Origin: DATMER01 sp035536935
GTDB taxonomy: Bacteria > Acidobacteriota > Thermoanaerobaculia > Multivoradales > UBA5704
Reading direction: 5' to 3'
DNA: 53,768 bases
Assembly (NCBI GenBank): GCA_035536935.1
Contig: DATLNC010000256.1
Coordinates: forward strand, 1-53,768
Part shown: positions 45,901-53,768 of the stretch, piece after piece
Numbering within the stretch: the first letter of the stretch is position 1
Layout of the letters: every line of letters begins with the position of its first letter
Made by a program: the position numbers and the translations under genes
The notes under the pieces: model-generated
What the model was told of the DNA's origin: nothing
Seen by the model: the letters and a program-made list of their open reading frames with translations, nothing else
Databases searched by the model: none

Positions 45901-48900
45901 CCGGCATTCCATTCGTCACCGTCGAGCTGCTCAACGGGACGTGCACGGCCGGCGTCAACTGCCCGACCACGGTCACGGACAGCACCGGCTTCTACAGCTT
46001 CACCGGCCTCGCCACGGGCAACTACCGCGTGCTGGTGCGCACCGCCACGCTGCCGGGAGCCGGCGCGGTGCAGACCGGCGATCCTGACCAGGTCGGCATC
46101 GTCTGCACGACCTGCGACAACCAGAACACCGTGGCCAAGGCCCTCGCCCTTTCCAACAACAACGCGGCCGACGACGACTTCGCCAACAACAACTTCGGTT
46201 ACAGCATCGGCAACGTCGTGTTTGGCACCCTGTGGGAGGACTTCGACGGCGACGGCGTGCGCGACCCGGGCGAGCCGGCCCTCGCCGGCATCACGGTCGA
46301 CCTGACCAACGGCGTCTGCGTGGTGGGCTCCACCTGCCCGCGGGTGACCACCGATGCCTCGGGCCGCTACCGCTTCGTCAACGTGGCGAACGGCAACTGG
46401 TCCGTGTCGGTGCTCAACAGCTCCTTCCCGGCGATCGCGGCGCCGCAGTTCTGGCAGCAGACCGGCGACCCCGACCAGCCGGGAGTCCCCTGCACGGCTT
46501 GCGACGCCACCAAGTCGGCGGTCTCGGTCACCGGCGGCAACATCTTCGGCGCCTATGACTTCGGCTACCGCCGCGCGGGCACCTCGTCGATCGGCGACAC
46601 CCTGTACGCCGACTGGAACGGCAACGGCTCGCAGGGCGCCGGCGAGGAGGGCATCGCCAACGTCACCGTCACCCTGATCCGGGACGTCAACGGCGACGGC
46701 GTGCGCGACTGCGGCACCGACACGATCTGCGGCAACGCCGACGACGTCGACGTGGTGCGCGCGGTGACCACGACGAACGCGGGCGGCAACTACTCGTTCA
46801 CGGCCCTGCCCGCCGGCACCTGGATCGTGGCGGTCGATCAGGGCGATCCGGACTTCCTCGCGGCCTACACCAGCCTGTCGCAGACCCAGGACCCCGACCA
46901 GGCCGGCGTCTGCACGGTCTGCGACGGCAAGGCGAGCGTCACCACGAACGGCACCGCGGCGGTGGCCACGGTCGACTTCGGCTACCGCCCGATCGGCTTC
47001 GGCTCGATCGGCGACTACGTCTGGAACGACGCCAACGGCAACGGTCTCCAGGACGGGAGCGAGCACGGCCTGCTCAACATCACCGTCACCCTCTACGAGG
47101 ACAGCAACGGCAACGGCGTGATCGACGCCGCCGACGCGGTGGTCGGCACCGCCATCACCGATTCGGCCGGCAGCTATCACTTCTACAACCTGCCGGTGCG
47201 CAGCTACCTGGTCGACGTCGACCAGACCGACGCGCAGATCCCCACCGACGCCTATGGCAACCGCTACATCCTGTCGGGCGGCACCGATCCGCTGGCGGTC
47301 AGCCTCGCGGCCAACCAGCAGCTCACGACCGCCGACTTCGGCTTCGGCCCCGGCGCCACGATCGGCGACCGGGTCTACCGCGACGACAACGGCGACGGCA
47401 CCCAGGCGGCGAACGAGCCCGGGATCAACAACGTCACGGTGCAGCTCTACCGCGACAACGACGGCAACAAGGTCTTCTCGGTGGGCGACACGCTGGTTGC
47501 CACCCAGGTGACGGCGACCGTCAACGGCAATGCCGGCACCTACCAGTTCACCGGCCTGACGCCCGGCAATTACGTGGTGCGCGTGGACAGCACCGACGTC
47601 GACCTGCCGGGCACCAACTGGACCGCCGACCCCGACGCCACGCTCGACGGCCAGCACGGCATCACCCTGTCGGCATCCCAGGACGTGGTCTTCGCCGACT
47701 TCGGTGTCAGGCCGCCCAACGTGCTCGGCGACCGCGTGTGGAACGACGAGGACGGCGACGGCGTCCAGGACGCCACCGAGCCGGGGATCGCGGGAGTCGT
47801 GGTCTCCCTGTTCAGCCGGCCGCTCGGCAGCACCGGCGCCTACGCGCTGGTGACCACGGTCACGACCGACACCGACGGCGCCTTCACCTTCGGCAACCTG
47901 GCCGCCGCGCAGTACCGGCTCGATCTTTCGACAGCGACCGCGCTCACCGGCTACAACGCGACCTATGAGAAGGACGCCGGGGTCTGCCCGCCCGGCACCT
48001 GCAACCGGGTGACCGACATCACCATCCCGCTGGCCGGCCTCACCGACCTCACGCTCGACTTCGGCTTCCGCCAGCCGGCCAGGCTGACGATCGACAAGGA
48101 CACCACGACGCCGACCGTCAATCCGGGCGGCCAGGCGATCTACACGATCGAGGTGCGCAACGCCGGCGACACCACCGCCACGCTGGTGCAGATCGTGGAC
48201 GCGCTGATGCCGGAAGGCGGGGTTTGCCCGGGCTCCTGCTTCACCCTCGCCAGCTTCTCGATCGCCGCGGATGCGGGCGTCGTGCGGACCACGACGACCA
48301 ATCCGGCGGTCGGCGCCACCAACCTGACCTGGGGCCTGTGGACGCTGCCGGCGAACGCGGGCGTGACCATCACCTACACGGTCAACGTGCCGGCCGGGAT
48401 GGCTGCGGGCACCTACGACAACACCGCGACCGCGCGCTTCGACTCCAACGGGAACGCCGCCCTCGATGCCGGCGACCCGTTCGTCGACGATGCCGGCGCC
48501 ACGGCCCAGGACGCCGACACGCCGGTCGGGCAGGACCCGGAGAGCGACGAGGACGTGACCGTCAGCTCGGCGGCCCTGGGGATCGGCAAGACCTCGTTGT
48601 TCATCACCGACGGCGGCGCCGCCAACCAGGTCAATCCGGGCGACGTGCTCCAGTACACGATGGTGCTGACCAACAACGGCACCACGGGCCTCACCAACGT
48701 GACCCTGAGCGACGCCGCGCCGACCGGCACCACCTACGTGGCGGCCAGCAGCACGATCGTCTCCTACCGCACCGACACCATCACCACCTTTGCCGACGAC
48801 TTCGACGGGATCCCCAACTACCCCGCCGGCAGCGACGGCACCACGGCCTGGGTCAATAACTGGAGCCTCGCGGGCGCGGCCGTTTCGGACCTCGGCGACT

Positions 48901-51900
48901 TCAGCATGCAGATCGGCAGGAACCAGACCTCCACGCGCAGCGTCAACCTCGCCGGCTTCTACCGCGCGAGCCTTAGATTCAACGTCCGCCGGTCGACCAT
49001 CGACACCGGCGATCCTCTCGAGATCCGCGTCGGAGGCACTCTCCTCGGCACTCTCGACGGATTGGGGATGACCGGCTCCGCCTGCAACAATCCGGGCGGG
49101 TCCGGCGCCCAGACCGACGCCGCCTACATAGCGATCACCTGCACCATCTCGACCTTGACCAGCCCGGCGGTCGTGTCGTTCGCGACCACGTCAGCGCTCG
49201 AGAGCGGAGATTTCTTCTACATCGACGACGTGGTGGTCGAGCGGGCAATCCGGGTAACCGCCGGCCCCATCGCCGGCGACGCGCCCTCGGCGCTCGTCCC
49301 CGCTTCGGGCGGCTACTCGCTGCTCGCCGGCGAGACGATGACGGTGCGCTTCCAGGCCACCGCCAACAACCCGCTGCCCGTGGGCTTCACCCAGATCACC
49401 AATACGGCCTTCGCCGCCAGCACCCAGACGCCGACGCCGGTCAGTGCGAGCGCGAGCAACCCCATCGCGAACCTGCCGACCGCGTCCATCAGCGGCACGG
49501 TGTGGGACGACAACTCGGGGGCGAGCGCCAACGGCGTGATCGATCCCAGCGAGCCGAAGCTCGACTCCGTCCGCGTCGAGCTGTGGAGCGATCCCAACGG
49601 CGACGGCAACCCGGCCGACGGCGTCCGTCTCGCCACCGCCCTCACCAGCAACACCGGGGCCTATACCTTCTCGGCGATTGCGGCCGGCAACTACGTGGTG
49701 GTCGTCGCCACCGATACGCTGCCGGTCTCCTACACCCAGACCGGCGATCCCGACGAAGCCGGCGTGTGCACGGTCTGCAACAGCTACAGCCAGGCCGTCT
49801 CGACGGGCTCCAACACGGTCACCAAGAACTTCGGCTACCGGTACACCCCCACGCCGCTGCCGGTGACCCTGTCGTCCTTCCATGCCGAGCTCCAGGGCAG
49901 CAAGCTGCGCTTCACCTGGACGACCGACACCGAGACGGACAACATTGGCTTCTACATCTTCGGCCTGGTCGGCGAAGACTGGGTGCCGGTGCACAACCAC
50001 CTGATCCCGACCAAGAACGGCAACTCCGTGGCGCCGCTCACCTACCGCCTCGATACCGATGCGATCGACGCCGACGCGTTCCTCCTGGCGGACATCGACA
50101 GCAAGGGCCGCGAGCACGTCCACGGACCCTTCCCGCTCGGCGAGTGGGACGTATCGCAGCCGGCGGAGATGCAGGCCATCCCCTGGGCCGCGATCCGGCA
50201 GGAGCACCGCGCCAAGGCCGCGCAGCGCCAGGGCAGCTGGAAGAAGAAGGACATCCCGACCGTCCGCCTGGTGGTCGAGGCCGACGGCCTCTACCGGGTC
50301 ACCTTCGAAGACCTGAAGGCGGCGGGCATCGACATGAGCAAGGCGCCGCTCTCCCAGCTCGCGCTCTTCGACCGCGCCGGTGCGGTGCCGATCTACGTCG
50401 TCGGCAACGGCACCTTCGGCCCGGGCGAGGCGATCGAGTTCTACGGCAAGGCGGCGAAGAGCCTGTACAGCGACCGCAACAACTACACCCTGCGCGTCGA
50501 GCCCGGAGCGGCCCTGCGGGCCAGCGACGACAACACGCCCGCCGCGCAGCTCCGCAACCCGGTGACCGTCTACCGCGAGACGGTGCGGGTCGAAAACCAG
50601 ACCCTCTACAACCCGGCGGCCCCGGGCGACGATCCCTGGTACGACCAGGACATGATGGCGATCTTCGAACCCGCGGGCGCCACCTTCTCGCTGACGCTGA
50701 CCGACCCGGTGCCGAGCGCCGGTCCGGCGCGGCTCGGCGTCGACCTGTGGGGGATTACCGACTGGCCGGGCAAGGATCCCGACCATCACGTGGTCGTCTC
50801 GCTCAACGGCACGGAGCTGGCCGACGCGCAGTTCAACGGCGCCGACCGCAACCCGATCAGCGTCGAGATCCCGGCGGACGTGCTGAGCACGGGCGCCAAC
50901 CAGATCGACCTGGAGCTGCCGCTCGACCAGGGCCTCGATTGGGACATCGTCGGCCTGAACGCCTACGAGATCACCTACCCGCGGCGCCTGCTCGCCCGGA
51001 ACGGCCATCTGAGCTTCCGCGGCGAGGCCGCCCAGGCCTTCACCGTTGGCGGCCTGACCGGCACTGACGTCTCGGTCTACCGCCTCCGCGGCAACAAGCT
51101 CGAGCGGATCGCGAAGCCCTCCATTTCCGCAGGTACTGTCACGTTCGCCGGTGCCAAGGAAGCCGCCGACTACGTGGTCGCGACCGCGGCGCGCAAGCTC
51201 AAGCCGGAGATCCTCGCCGCCCCGGCGCGCGAAGACATCTTCGCCGGCAGCGCCGAGTACCTGGTCATCTCCCACCCCGACTTCACCTCGGGCGTGGCGC
51301 CTCTCGTGGATCACCGGCGCGCTCAAGGCATGACCACCCAGGTGGTCGACGTCGAGCAGGTCTACGAAAATCTGAGCAATGGCATGGTCGATCCGGAGGC
51401 CATCCGCCAGTACGTGGCCTATGCGGCACGTGAGAAGGGGACGCGCTACGTCATGCTGGTCGGGGGCGACACCTACGACTACAAGGACTACCTCGGGCTC
51501 GGGAGCTTGAGCTTCATCCCGTCGCTCTATACCCCGGCCGGCGGAATCCGCTTCGTGCCGGCCGACCCGCTCTACGGCGACGTCGACCGCGATTCGATCC
51601 CCGACCTGGCCGTCGGCCGTCTGCCGGTGCGGACGAGCGGGGAGCTGGCGGCGGTGGTCGCCAAGACCCTGGCTTATGACGCGAAGAACTACGGCCGCAC
51701 CTTCCTGTCGGCCAGCGACGGCTACGACAGCTTCGAGAGGATCTCCTTCTCGCAGATCAGCCACCAGCTGCTGGACGGGCTGGGCGCGGACTGGAGCATC
51801 GAGCACGCCGACGTCGAGACGCTCGGGATACCGGTGGCGCGCGCCAAGGTCATCAACAGCCTCAACGGCGGCGTGGCCTTCGCGCAGTACTTCGGCCACT

Positions 51901-52298
51901 CGAGCTACAACGTGTGGTCCTTCAGCATCCTGTTCGCCAGCCCGCATGCCATGCAGCTTCAGAACGCTGGCCGGCCGGCGGTGGTGGCGCAGTGGGGCTG
52001 CTGGAACACCTACTATGTCCATCCCACGATCAATACCCTGGGTCATGCCCTGATGGTTGGGGGCGAGCAGGGTGCGGCGGCGGTGCTGGGCGCGACCGCG
52101 ATCACCGACAGCCAGTCCGACATCGAGCTGGGCCAGCGCTATCTGCCGCGCATCGTGCAGCCCGGCGCCACCATCGGCGACGCGCTGCTGGCCGCCAAGC
52201 GGGACCTCGCCCAGCAGCATCCGGAGATGCGCGACGTGATCATCGGCTGGACGATCCTCGGCGACCCGGCGCTGGTCGTGGAACCGCAACAGCCGTAG
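42954..52298 (+). CDS. Giant secreted SdrD-repeat/DUF11 protein with a C25 (gingipain-like) peptidase
   Basis: The 3114-aa protein has a ribosome binding site (TTTGGAGG) and a signal peptide (GAAAMILFVQPSFG). About residues 30-500 are an N-terminal beta region. At least eight SdrD-B-type modules follow (starting near 44500, 45830, 46210, 46580, 47000, 47360, 47715 and 49480), each with a start like SIGDYVWNDANGNG and an end like VDFGYRP; DxNGDGxxD motifs suggest calcium binding. Two DUF11-like domains (48080-48550 and 48560-49460) interrupt them, the second containing a jelly-roll-like insert (about 48790-49250). After a fibronectin-like segment the last 330 residues are a C25 peptidase with His2982 in FGHSS and Cys3016 in WGCWN, 34 apart as in gingipains. 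It is probably an exposed adhesin with proteolytic activity. No type IX sorting domain is seen. Confidence 0.9.
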   Translation: MSYRCHSRVLSWVRWGAAAMILFVQPSFGAGTLSVRLNAPYNVIVDSNVCSPSTYAPQVATIGAGFCNTGDAPLTDVVGHIGNFSAGTPGSYPVRDSAAAANDVALSSACLANTGTYSLTHLGDLVDATRYIGTLDVGECSWQYWSFTYPRRSNPDTCGSPVWCNSNTPNDDLWLPFDAWATSAQGSAANTTWRVTMRNEISASANKIFPNGGSWFNEPSTCFPGQTVVTNGINYQLGNVGQGFDNDGDGDGDFNAFLQPIGDTGWNPACFRLVKTSGQLTISTSGGGTQLYDFEDQLYFTDLPSNNNGVTGIVYYEFMCLDGACAVPLTPYQEAASGSDNEKFAGDYGTDVGELQSVEPSATLGKTVADTSPLDGRASAGETLNYTVTLTNNETVPIGRPDLGVPLVIRDSIPAGTKYAGGTATASFGCCGVSILYSVDGGTSWSSTQPGNPALVTTLMWRLQAPLPVGAAGTVGFGVTVNNPYSGNPVILNTAKASFGDSSPFLQASAAIPVLGTARIGDTIFRDDGAGTPANANNGVLNAGETVLANVGLSLYWDVDGDGVLDAGEPLVATTSSGAAGSGCGGTGNYCFTGLAAGNFLAVVDKNDADLPVGYRLTTPTPGLPRDTVAVTGLLAGQTVATVDFGFGPSLLVAKTRTSAAISTEGQVVTYTLSATNSRPASQACSYNAWAEAALGTSSFTNAGNAAGAQGPDGLYASGGEGGSGNNLNLSTFGIGTPSGTIASATLQIPLYIGGSLVNDDLDWTVTDVVGGQTLSGTISTATLNTAVGAANAKTVSVNVSSILTTFAEVAGATVQFIFKHTGGSDGIVLFVDATGLQVTTNEVCGAPSDDMRTVPMTDVYDADVLQFLDATLTPSGSSVTGTAPNRVGTLTWDLGPLRSQQTKTVTVRFLAAEQDTNGNGEADVVIHTNTEAVTGALFFDNGAVNNASATATHQVDPRGSVSGFVWADLGVTPNGVKNAGEPGIPFVTVELLNGTCTAGVNCPTTVTDSTGFYSFTGLATGNYRVLVRTATLPGAGAVQTGDPDQVGIVCTTCDNQNTVAKALALSNNNAADDDFANNNFGYSIGNVVFGTLWEDFDGDGVRDPGEPALAGITVDLTNGVCVVGSTCPRVTTDASGRYRFVNVANGNWSVSVLNSSFPAIAAPQFWQQTGDPDQPGVPCTACDATKSAVSVTGGNIFGAYDFGYRRAGTSSIGDTLYADWNGNGSQGAGEEGIANVTVTLIRDVNGDGVRDCGTDTICGNADDVDVVRAVTTTNAGGNYSFTALPAGTWIVAVDQGDPDFLAAYTSLSQTQDPDQAGVCTVCDGKASVTTNGTAAVATVDFGYRPIGFGSIGDYVWNDANGNGLQDGSEHGLLNITVTLYEDSNGNGVIDAADAVVGTAITDSAGSYHFYNLPVRSYLVDVDQTDAQIPTDAYGNRYILSGGTDPLAVSLAANQQLTTADFGFGPGATIGDRVYRDDNGDGTQAANEPGINNVTVQLYRDNDGNKVFSVGDTLVATQVTATVNGNAGTYQFTGLTPGNYVVRVDSTDVDLPGTNWTADPDATLDGQHGITLSASQDVVFADFGVRPPNVLGDRVWNDEDGDGVQDATEPGIAGVVVSLFSRPLGSTGAYALVTTVTTDTDGAFTFGNLAAAQYRLDLSTATALTGYNATYEKDAGVCPPGTCNRVTDITIPLAGLTDLTLDFGFRQPARLTIDKDTTTPTVNPGGQAIYTIEVRNAGDTTATLVQIVDALMPEGGVCPGSCFTLASFSIAADAGVVRTTTTNPAVGATNLTWGLWTLPANAGVTITYTVNVPAGMAAGTYDNTATARFDSNGNAALDAGDPFVDDAGATAQDADTPVGQDPESDEDVTVSSAALGIGKTSLFITDGGAANQVNPGDVLQYTMVLTNNGTTGLTNVTLSDAAPTGTTYVAASSTIVSYRTDTITTFADDFDGIPNYPAGSDGTTAWVNNWSLAGAAVSDLGDFSMQIGRNQTSTRSVNLAGFYRASLRFNVRRSTIDTGDPLEIRVGGTLLGTLDGLGMTGSACNNPGGSGAQTDAAYIAITCTISTLTSPAVVSFATTSALESGDFFYIDDVVVERAIRVTAGPIAGDAPSALVPASGGYSLLAGETMTVRFQATANNPLPVGFTQITNTAFAASTQTPTPVSASASNPIANLPTASISGTVWDDNSGASANGVIDPSEPKLDSVRVELWSDPNGDGNPADGVRLATALTSNTGAYTFSAIAAGNYVVVVATDTLPVSYTQTGDPDEAGVCTVCNSYSQAVSTGSNTVTKNFGYRYTPTPLPVTLSSFHAELQGSKLRFTWTTDTETDNIGFYIFGLVGEDWVPVHNHLIPTKNGNSVAPLTYRLDTDAIDADAFLLADIDSKGREHVHGPFPLGEWDVSQPAEMQAIPWAAIRQEHRAKAAQRQGSWKKKDIPTVRLVVEADGLYRVTFEDLKAAGIDMSKAPLSQLALFDRAGAVPIYVVGNGTFGPGEAIEFYGKAAKSLYSDRNNYTLRVEPGAALRASDDNTPAAQLRNPVTVYRETVRVENQTLYNPAAPGDDPWYDQDMMAIFEPAGATFSLTLTDPVPSAGPARLGVDLWGITDWPGKDPDHHVVVSLNGTELADAQFNGADRNPISVEIPADVLSTGANQIDLELPLDQGLDWDIVGLNAYEITYPRRLLARNGHLSFRGEAAQAFTVGGLTGTDVSVYRLRGNKLERIAKPSISAGTVTFAGAKEAADYVVATAARKLKPEILAAPAREDIFAGSAEYLVISHPDFTSGVAPLVDHRRAQGMTTQVVDVEQVYENLSNGMVDPEAIRQYVAYAAREKGTRYVMLVGGDTYDYKDYLGLGSLSFIPSLYTPAGGIRFVPADPLYGDVDRDSIPDLAVGRLPVRTSGELAAVVAKTLAYDAKNYGRTFLSASDGYDSFERISFSQISHQLLDGLGADWSIEHADVETLGIPVARAKVINSLNGGVAFAQYFGHSSYNVWSFSILFASPHAMQLQNAGRPAVVAQWGCWNTYYVHPTINTLGHALMVGGEQGAAAVLGATAITDSQSDIELGQRYLPRIVQPGATIGDALLAAKRDLAQQHPEMRDVIIGWTILGDPALVVEPQQP

Positions 52299-52312
52299 AG
52301 TTCCTGCCTCGA

Positions 52313-52339
52313 GCGGGGGACGGTTCCGCCGTCCCCCGC
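52313..52339. terminator. 11-bp perfect hairpin after the surface-protein gene
   Basis: GCGGGGGACGG pairs perfectly with CCGTCCCCCGC (52313-52323 with 52329-52339) around TTCCG. It begins 15 nt after the stop codon. A short CTATATC, not a T-run, follows, so it may be a terminator or an mRNA-stabilising hairpin. Confidence 0.6.
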
Positions 52340-52385
52340 CTATATCGAAAGTTAGCTTGGCCCTCCGCTTGCAATGTAGAAGCTT

Positions 52386-52469
52386 GGCTTGGATCAGGGC
52401 ACACCCGCCGTGAGGCGGGGCCGCAAAGCCAAGGGGTCTCGCCAGAGATCGCCCGGCCGCCGAAAAGCC
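52386..52469 (+). ncRNA. GEMM-I (cyclic di-GMP class I) riboswitch aptamer
   Basis: The conserved features occur in order: AGGGCACACC, a 6-bp stem CCCGCC/GGCGGG (52404-52409 with 52414-52419) capped by a GTGA tetraloop, CCGCAAAGCCA (around 52421-52431), a second stem with GGGTCTCGCCAGAGATC, then GCCCGGCCGCCG. GGCTT (52386-52390) and AAGCC (52465-52469) close the outer P1 helix. This matches the GEMM-I consensus; the cGAMP-binding subtype cannot be excluded by eye. The aptamer lies 161 nt before the ATG of an exported protein, a typical target of c-di-GMP control. Confidence 0.85.
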
Positions 52470-52483
52470 CCCAAAGTTAGTTG

Positions 52484-52490
52484 TTTCTCC
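52484..52490 (+). promoter_or_regulatory. Possible anti-Shine-Dalgarno element of the riboswitch
   Basis: TTTCTCC, 14 nt after the aptamer, is an exact complement of the ribosome binding site GGAGAAA at 52618-52624. This could be the translational expression platform. The 52299-52630 interval otherwise holds no gene; AAAGTTAG flanks the aptamer at 52348-52355 and 52473-52480. Confidence 0.35.
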
Positions 52491-52630
52491 AGTACGGTTG
52501 TTCCGGGGGCAGATGTTCCTTCCGTTGGACCATTCTGTTCCCGTTTTGATATCGCGTTTTGAGGCGGTTACGGTGACCGTCTTGCAATTTGGTGGACCGA
52601 CCGGAAATCGGACCAAAGGAGAAAACTGCC

Positions 52631-53768
52631 ATGAGCTTCCGTCGGATGAGGACAATGATGCACGTGGGATTGATGCTGGCGATGGTCGTGGCCCTCGCGG
52701 GCGCGGCGCAGGCGACGCCTCTGGCGCCGTTCATCGATCTGCAGGAGAAGGGGCTGACCCTTGCCACCGACGGCGAAGGGCTGATGAACTGGGGCGGGGT
52801 TCCGCGCAACTTGACCGTCAACGTGGGTGGGCCGGTGCGCTTCGCCCTGCTCTACTGGGCCGGGCGCGAGCGGCCGTGCGTGGAGACGCCCGCCGCCGGC
52901 AGCGGCGACTGCTCCGGCGTGACCCAGCCGTTCAAGGACCAGGAGATCACCTTTGACGGCAACGCGATCACGGGTACGCTCATCGGCACCGAGACCCAGC
53001 CGGTGACGGGCGGCGGGCCGATCCTCAACGTCGGCTACTTCGCCGATGTGACCTCGCTCGTCTCCGCCAAGGGCGTGGGCAACCACAACTTCGTGTTCGG
53101 TGACGGCAATCCCGGCCACAACCTCTGGCGCCTCAACGGCGTGTCCCTGATCGTCGCCTACACGACCCCCGGCGACAACAACTGGTATCGGGTGCTGGTC
53201 CACGACAACCTCGACTTCGCCTTCGGTCCCGACCCGACCCCGGGCGACACGCGGGTCACCGCGCCGGTCACCTTCAATCACGGCGCCAACCTGTCTCCCC
53301 GCACGGCCGAGCTCCACATCACGATGGGAGACGGCAAGAACGACCGTCCCGACGATGTGAAGATCAGCAACAACGCCACGATCTTCAACGCCAACGACGG
53401 CTCGAGCGGCCTCGATTGGGACCAGGACTCTCACATCATCAACATCCCGGCCGGCGTCGGCAGCACGACCGTGCAGGTCTTCTCCGAGCCGAACAACCAG
53501 AACCCCGACTCCCTGCTCTGGGAGGTCGCGGCCCTGCGCGTGCGGCAGCTTGACGCGGCCCCGGCGCAGTGCCCGATCACCCTCAACGACCCGGGTCCGC
53601 CGGCGCGGGTCGAGGTCACGATCAAGGACACCGGCTCGGGCATCGCCGAGATCCTGATCACGAAGTCGGAGAACGCCGACACGGTCGTGCCGCCGTTCAC
53701 CGTCGGCACCACGGACCCGATCGTCCTCAGCTCCACGAAGATCGACCAGACGCAGCGGGCGCGCGTCG
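52631..53768 (+). CDS. Exported protein, partial (continues beyond the window)
   Basis: The frame is open from the ATG at 52631 to the last base. GGAGAA lies 7 nt upstream. A signal peptide (LMLAMVVALAGAAQA) leads to a beta-rich mature region with LTVNVGGPVRFALLYWAGRE, LNVGYFADVTSLVSAKG, FVFGDGNPGHNLWRLNG and WYRVLVHDNLDFAFG. These resemble exported DUF3344-type or adhesin-like beta-sandwich domains, though I am not certain of the family. Near the right edge an Ig-like domain seems to begin (VEVTIKDTGSGIAE). Control by the GEMM riboswitch suggests a surface or biofilm role. At least 379 residues. Confidence 0.8.
   Translation, partial: MSFRRMRTMMHVGLMLAMVVALAGAAQATPLAPFIDLQEKGLTLATDGEGLMNWGGVPRNLTVNVGGPVRFALLYWAGRERPCVETPAAGSGDCSGVTQPFKDQEITFDGNAITGTLIGTETQPVTGGGPILNVGYFADVTSLVSAKGVGNHNFVFGDGNPGHNLWRLNGVSLIVAYTTPGDNNWYRVLVHDNLDFAFGPDPTPGDTRVTAPVTFNHGANLSPRTAELHITMGDGKNDRPDDVKISNNATIFNANDGSSGLDWDQDSHIINIPAGVGSTTVQVFSEPNNQNPDSLLWEVAALRVRQLDAAPAQCPITLNDPGPPARVEVTIKDTGSGIAEILITKSENADTVVPPFTVGTTDPIVLSSTKIDQTQRARV

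Noticed and set aside
44088..47657. Long antisense open frame opposite the surface protein
   Set aside because: The repeating D/V/G pattern is the reverse reading of SdrD modules; no start signal is seen.
52498..52956. Open frame starting upstream of the exported protein
   Set aside because: It is in another frame than the signal-peptide gene at 52631, has no ribosome binding site and overlaps the riboswitch platform.

Overview
The window is very GC-rich, densely coded DNA that looks like an Acidobacteriota genome, perhaps a Thermoanaerobaculia-type lineage. This is inferred from gene content only: a CHAT/TPR/sigma cluster, a VPS10-like beta-propeller protein, a large SdrD-type surface protein ending in a gingipain-like peptidase, O-antigen ligase-like membrane proteins and a GEMM-type c-di-GMP riboswitch. 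No rRNA, tRNA, CRISPR array or transposase was found.

Layout. (1) 1-5220 is the 3' part of a nonribosomal peptide synthetase (NRPS). Its first adenylation domain appears to be interrupted by a methyltransferase between core motifs A2 and A3. (2) 5221-6419 is gene-poor. It holds a degenerate 21-bp tandem array, a very strong 50-nt hairpin and a 62-bp direct repeat. (3) 6420-12601 is a co-directional cluster: secreted TPR-CHAT peptidase-like protein, small unknown protein, ECF-type sigma factor, zinc-finger/membrane protein, a 40-aa repeat peptide and a kinesin-light-chain-type TPR protein. A large exported beta-propeller protein follows from its own likely promoter. (4) 15595-19974 holds a GH19-like lysozyme/chitinase and a cupin on the minus strand, then an FAD oxidoreductase and an SDR/DUF1990-like fusion on the plus strand. 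(5) 20124-24278 holds a small secreted protein, a TPR protein with an HxxxGCxxC motif, and a secreted esterase with Calx-beta and Ig-like domains. (6) 24505-33927 is a complete three-module NRPS (C-A-T, C-A-T, Cy-A-T) with no release domain. (7) 33914-40036 holds a beta-barrel protein, two O-antigen ligase-like proteins, a membrane-anchored protein, a TPR protein and a second 21-bp array of unrelated sequence. (8) 40033-42832 (minus strand) is a compact candidate lasso-peptide operon: asparagine-synthetase-like cyclase, precursor, HPr-kinase-like kinase, joined by ATGA overlaps. (9) 42954-53768 holds the 3114-aa surface protein, a hairpin, a GEMM-I riboswitch and the start of another exported protein.

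The most interesting points are the lasso operon, which has an excellent precursor motif but no leader peptidase or recognition protein in the window; the CHAT/sigma cluster, where two small ORFs are each preceded by the same 27-nt motif; two arrays with the same 21-nt period but different units; and TANNNT boxes close to start codons, suggesting leaderless transcripts. All functional calls rest on reading motifs by eye. No database search was run.
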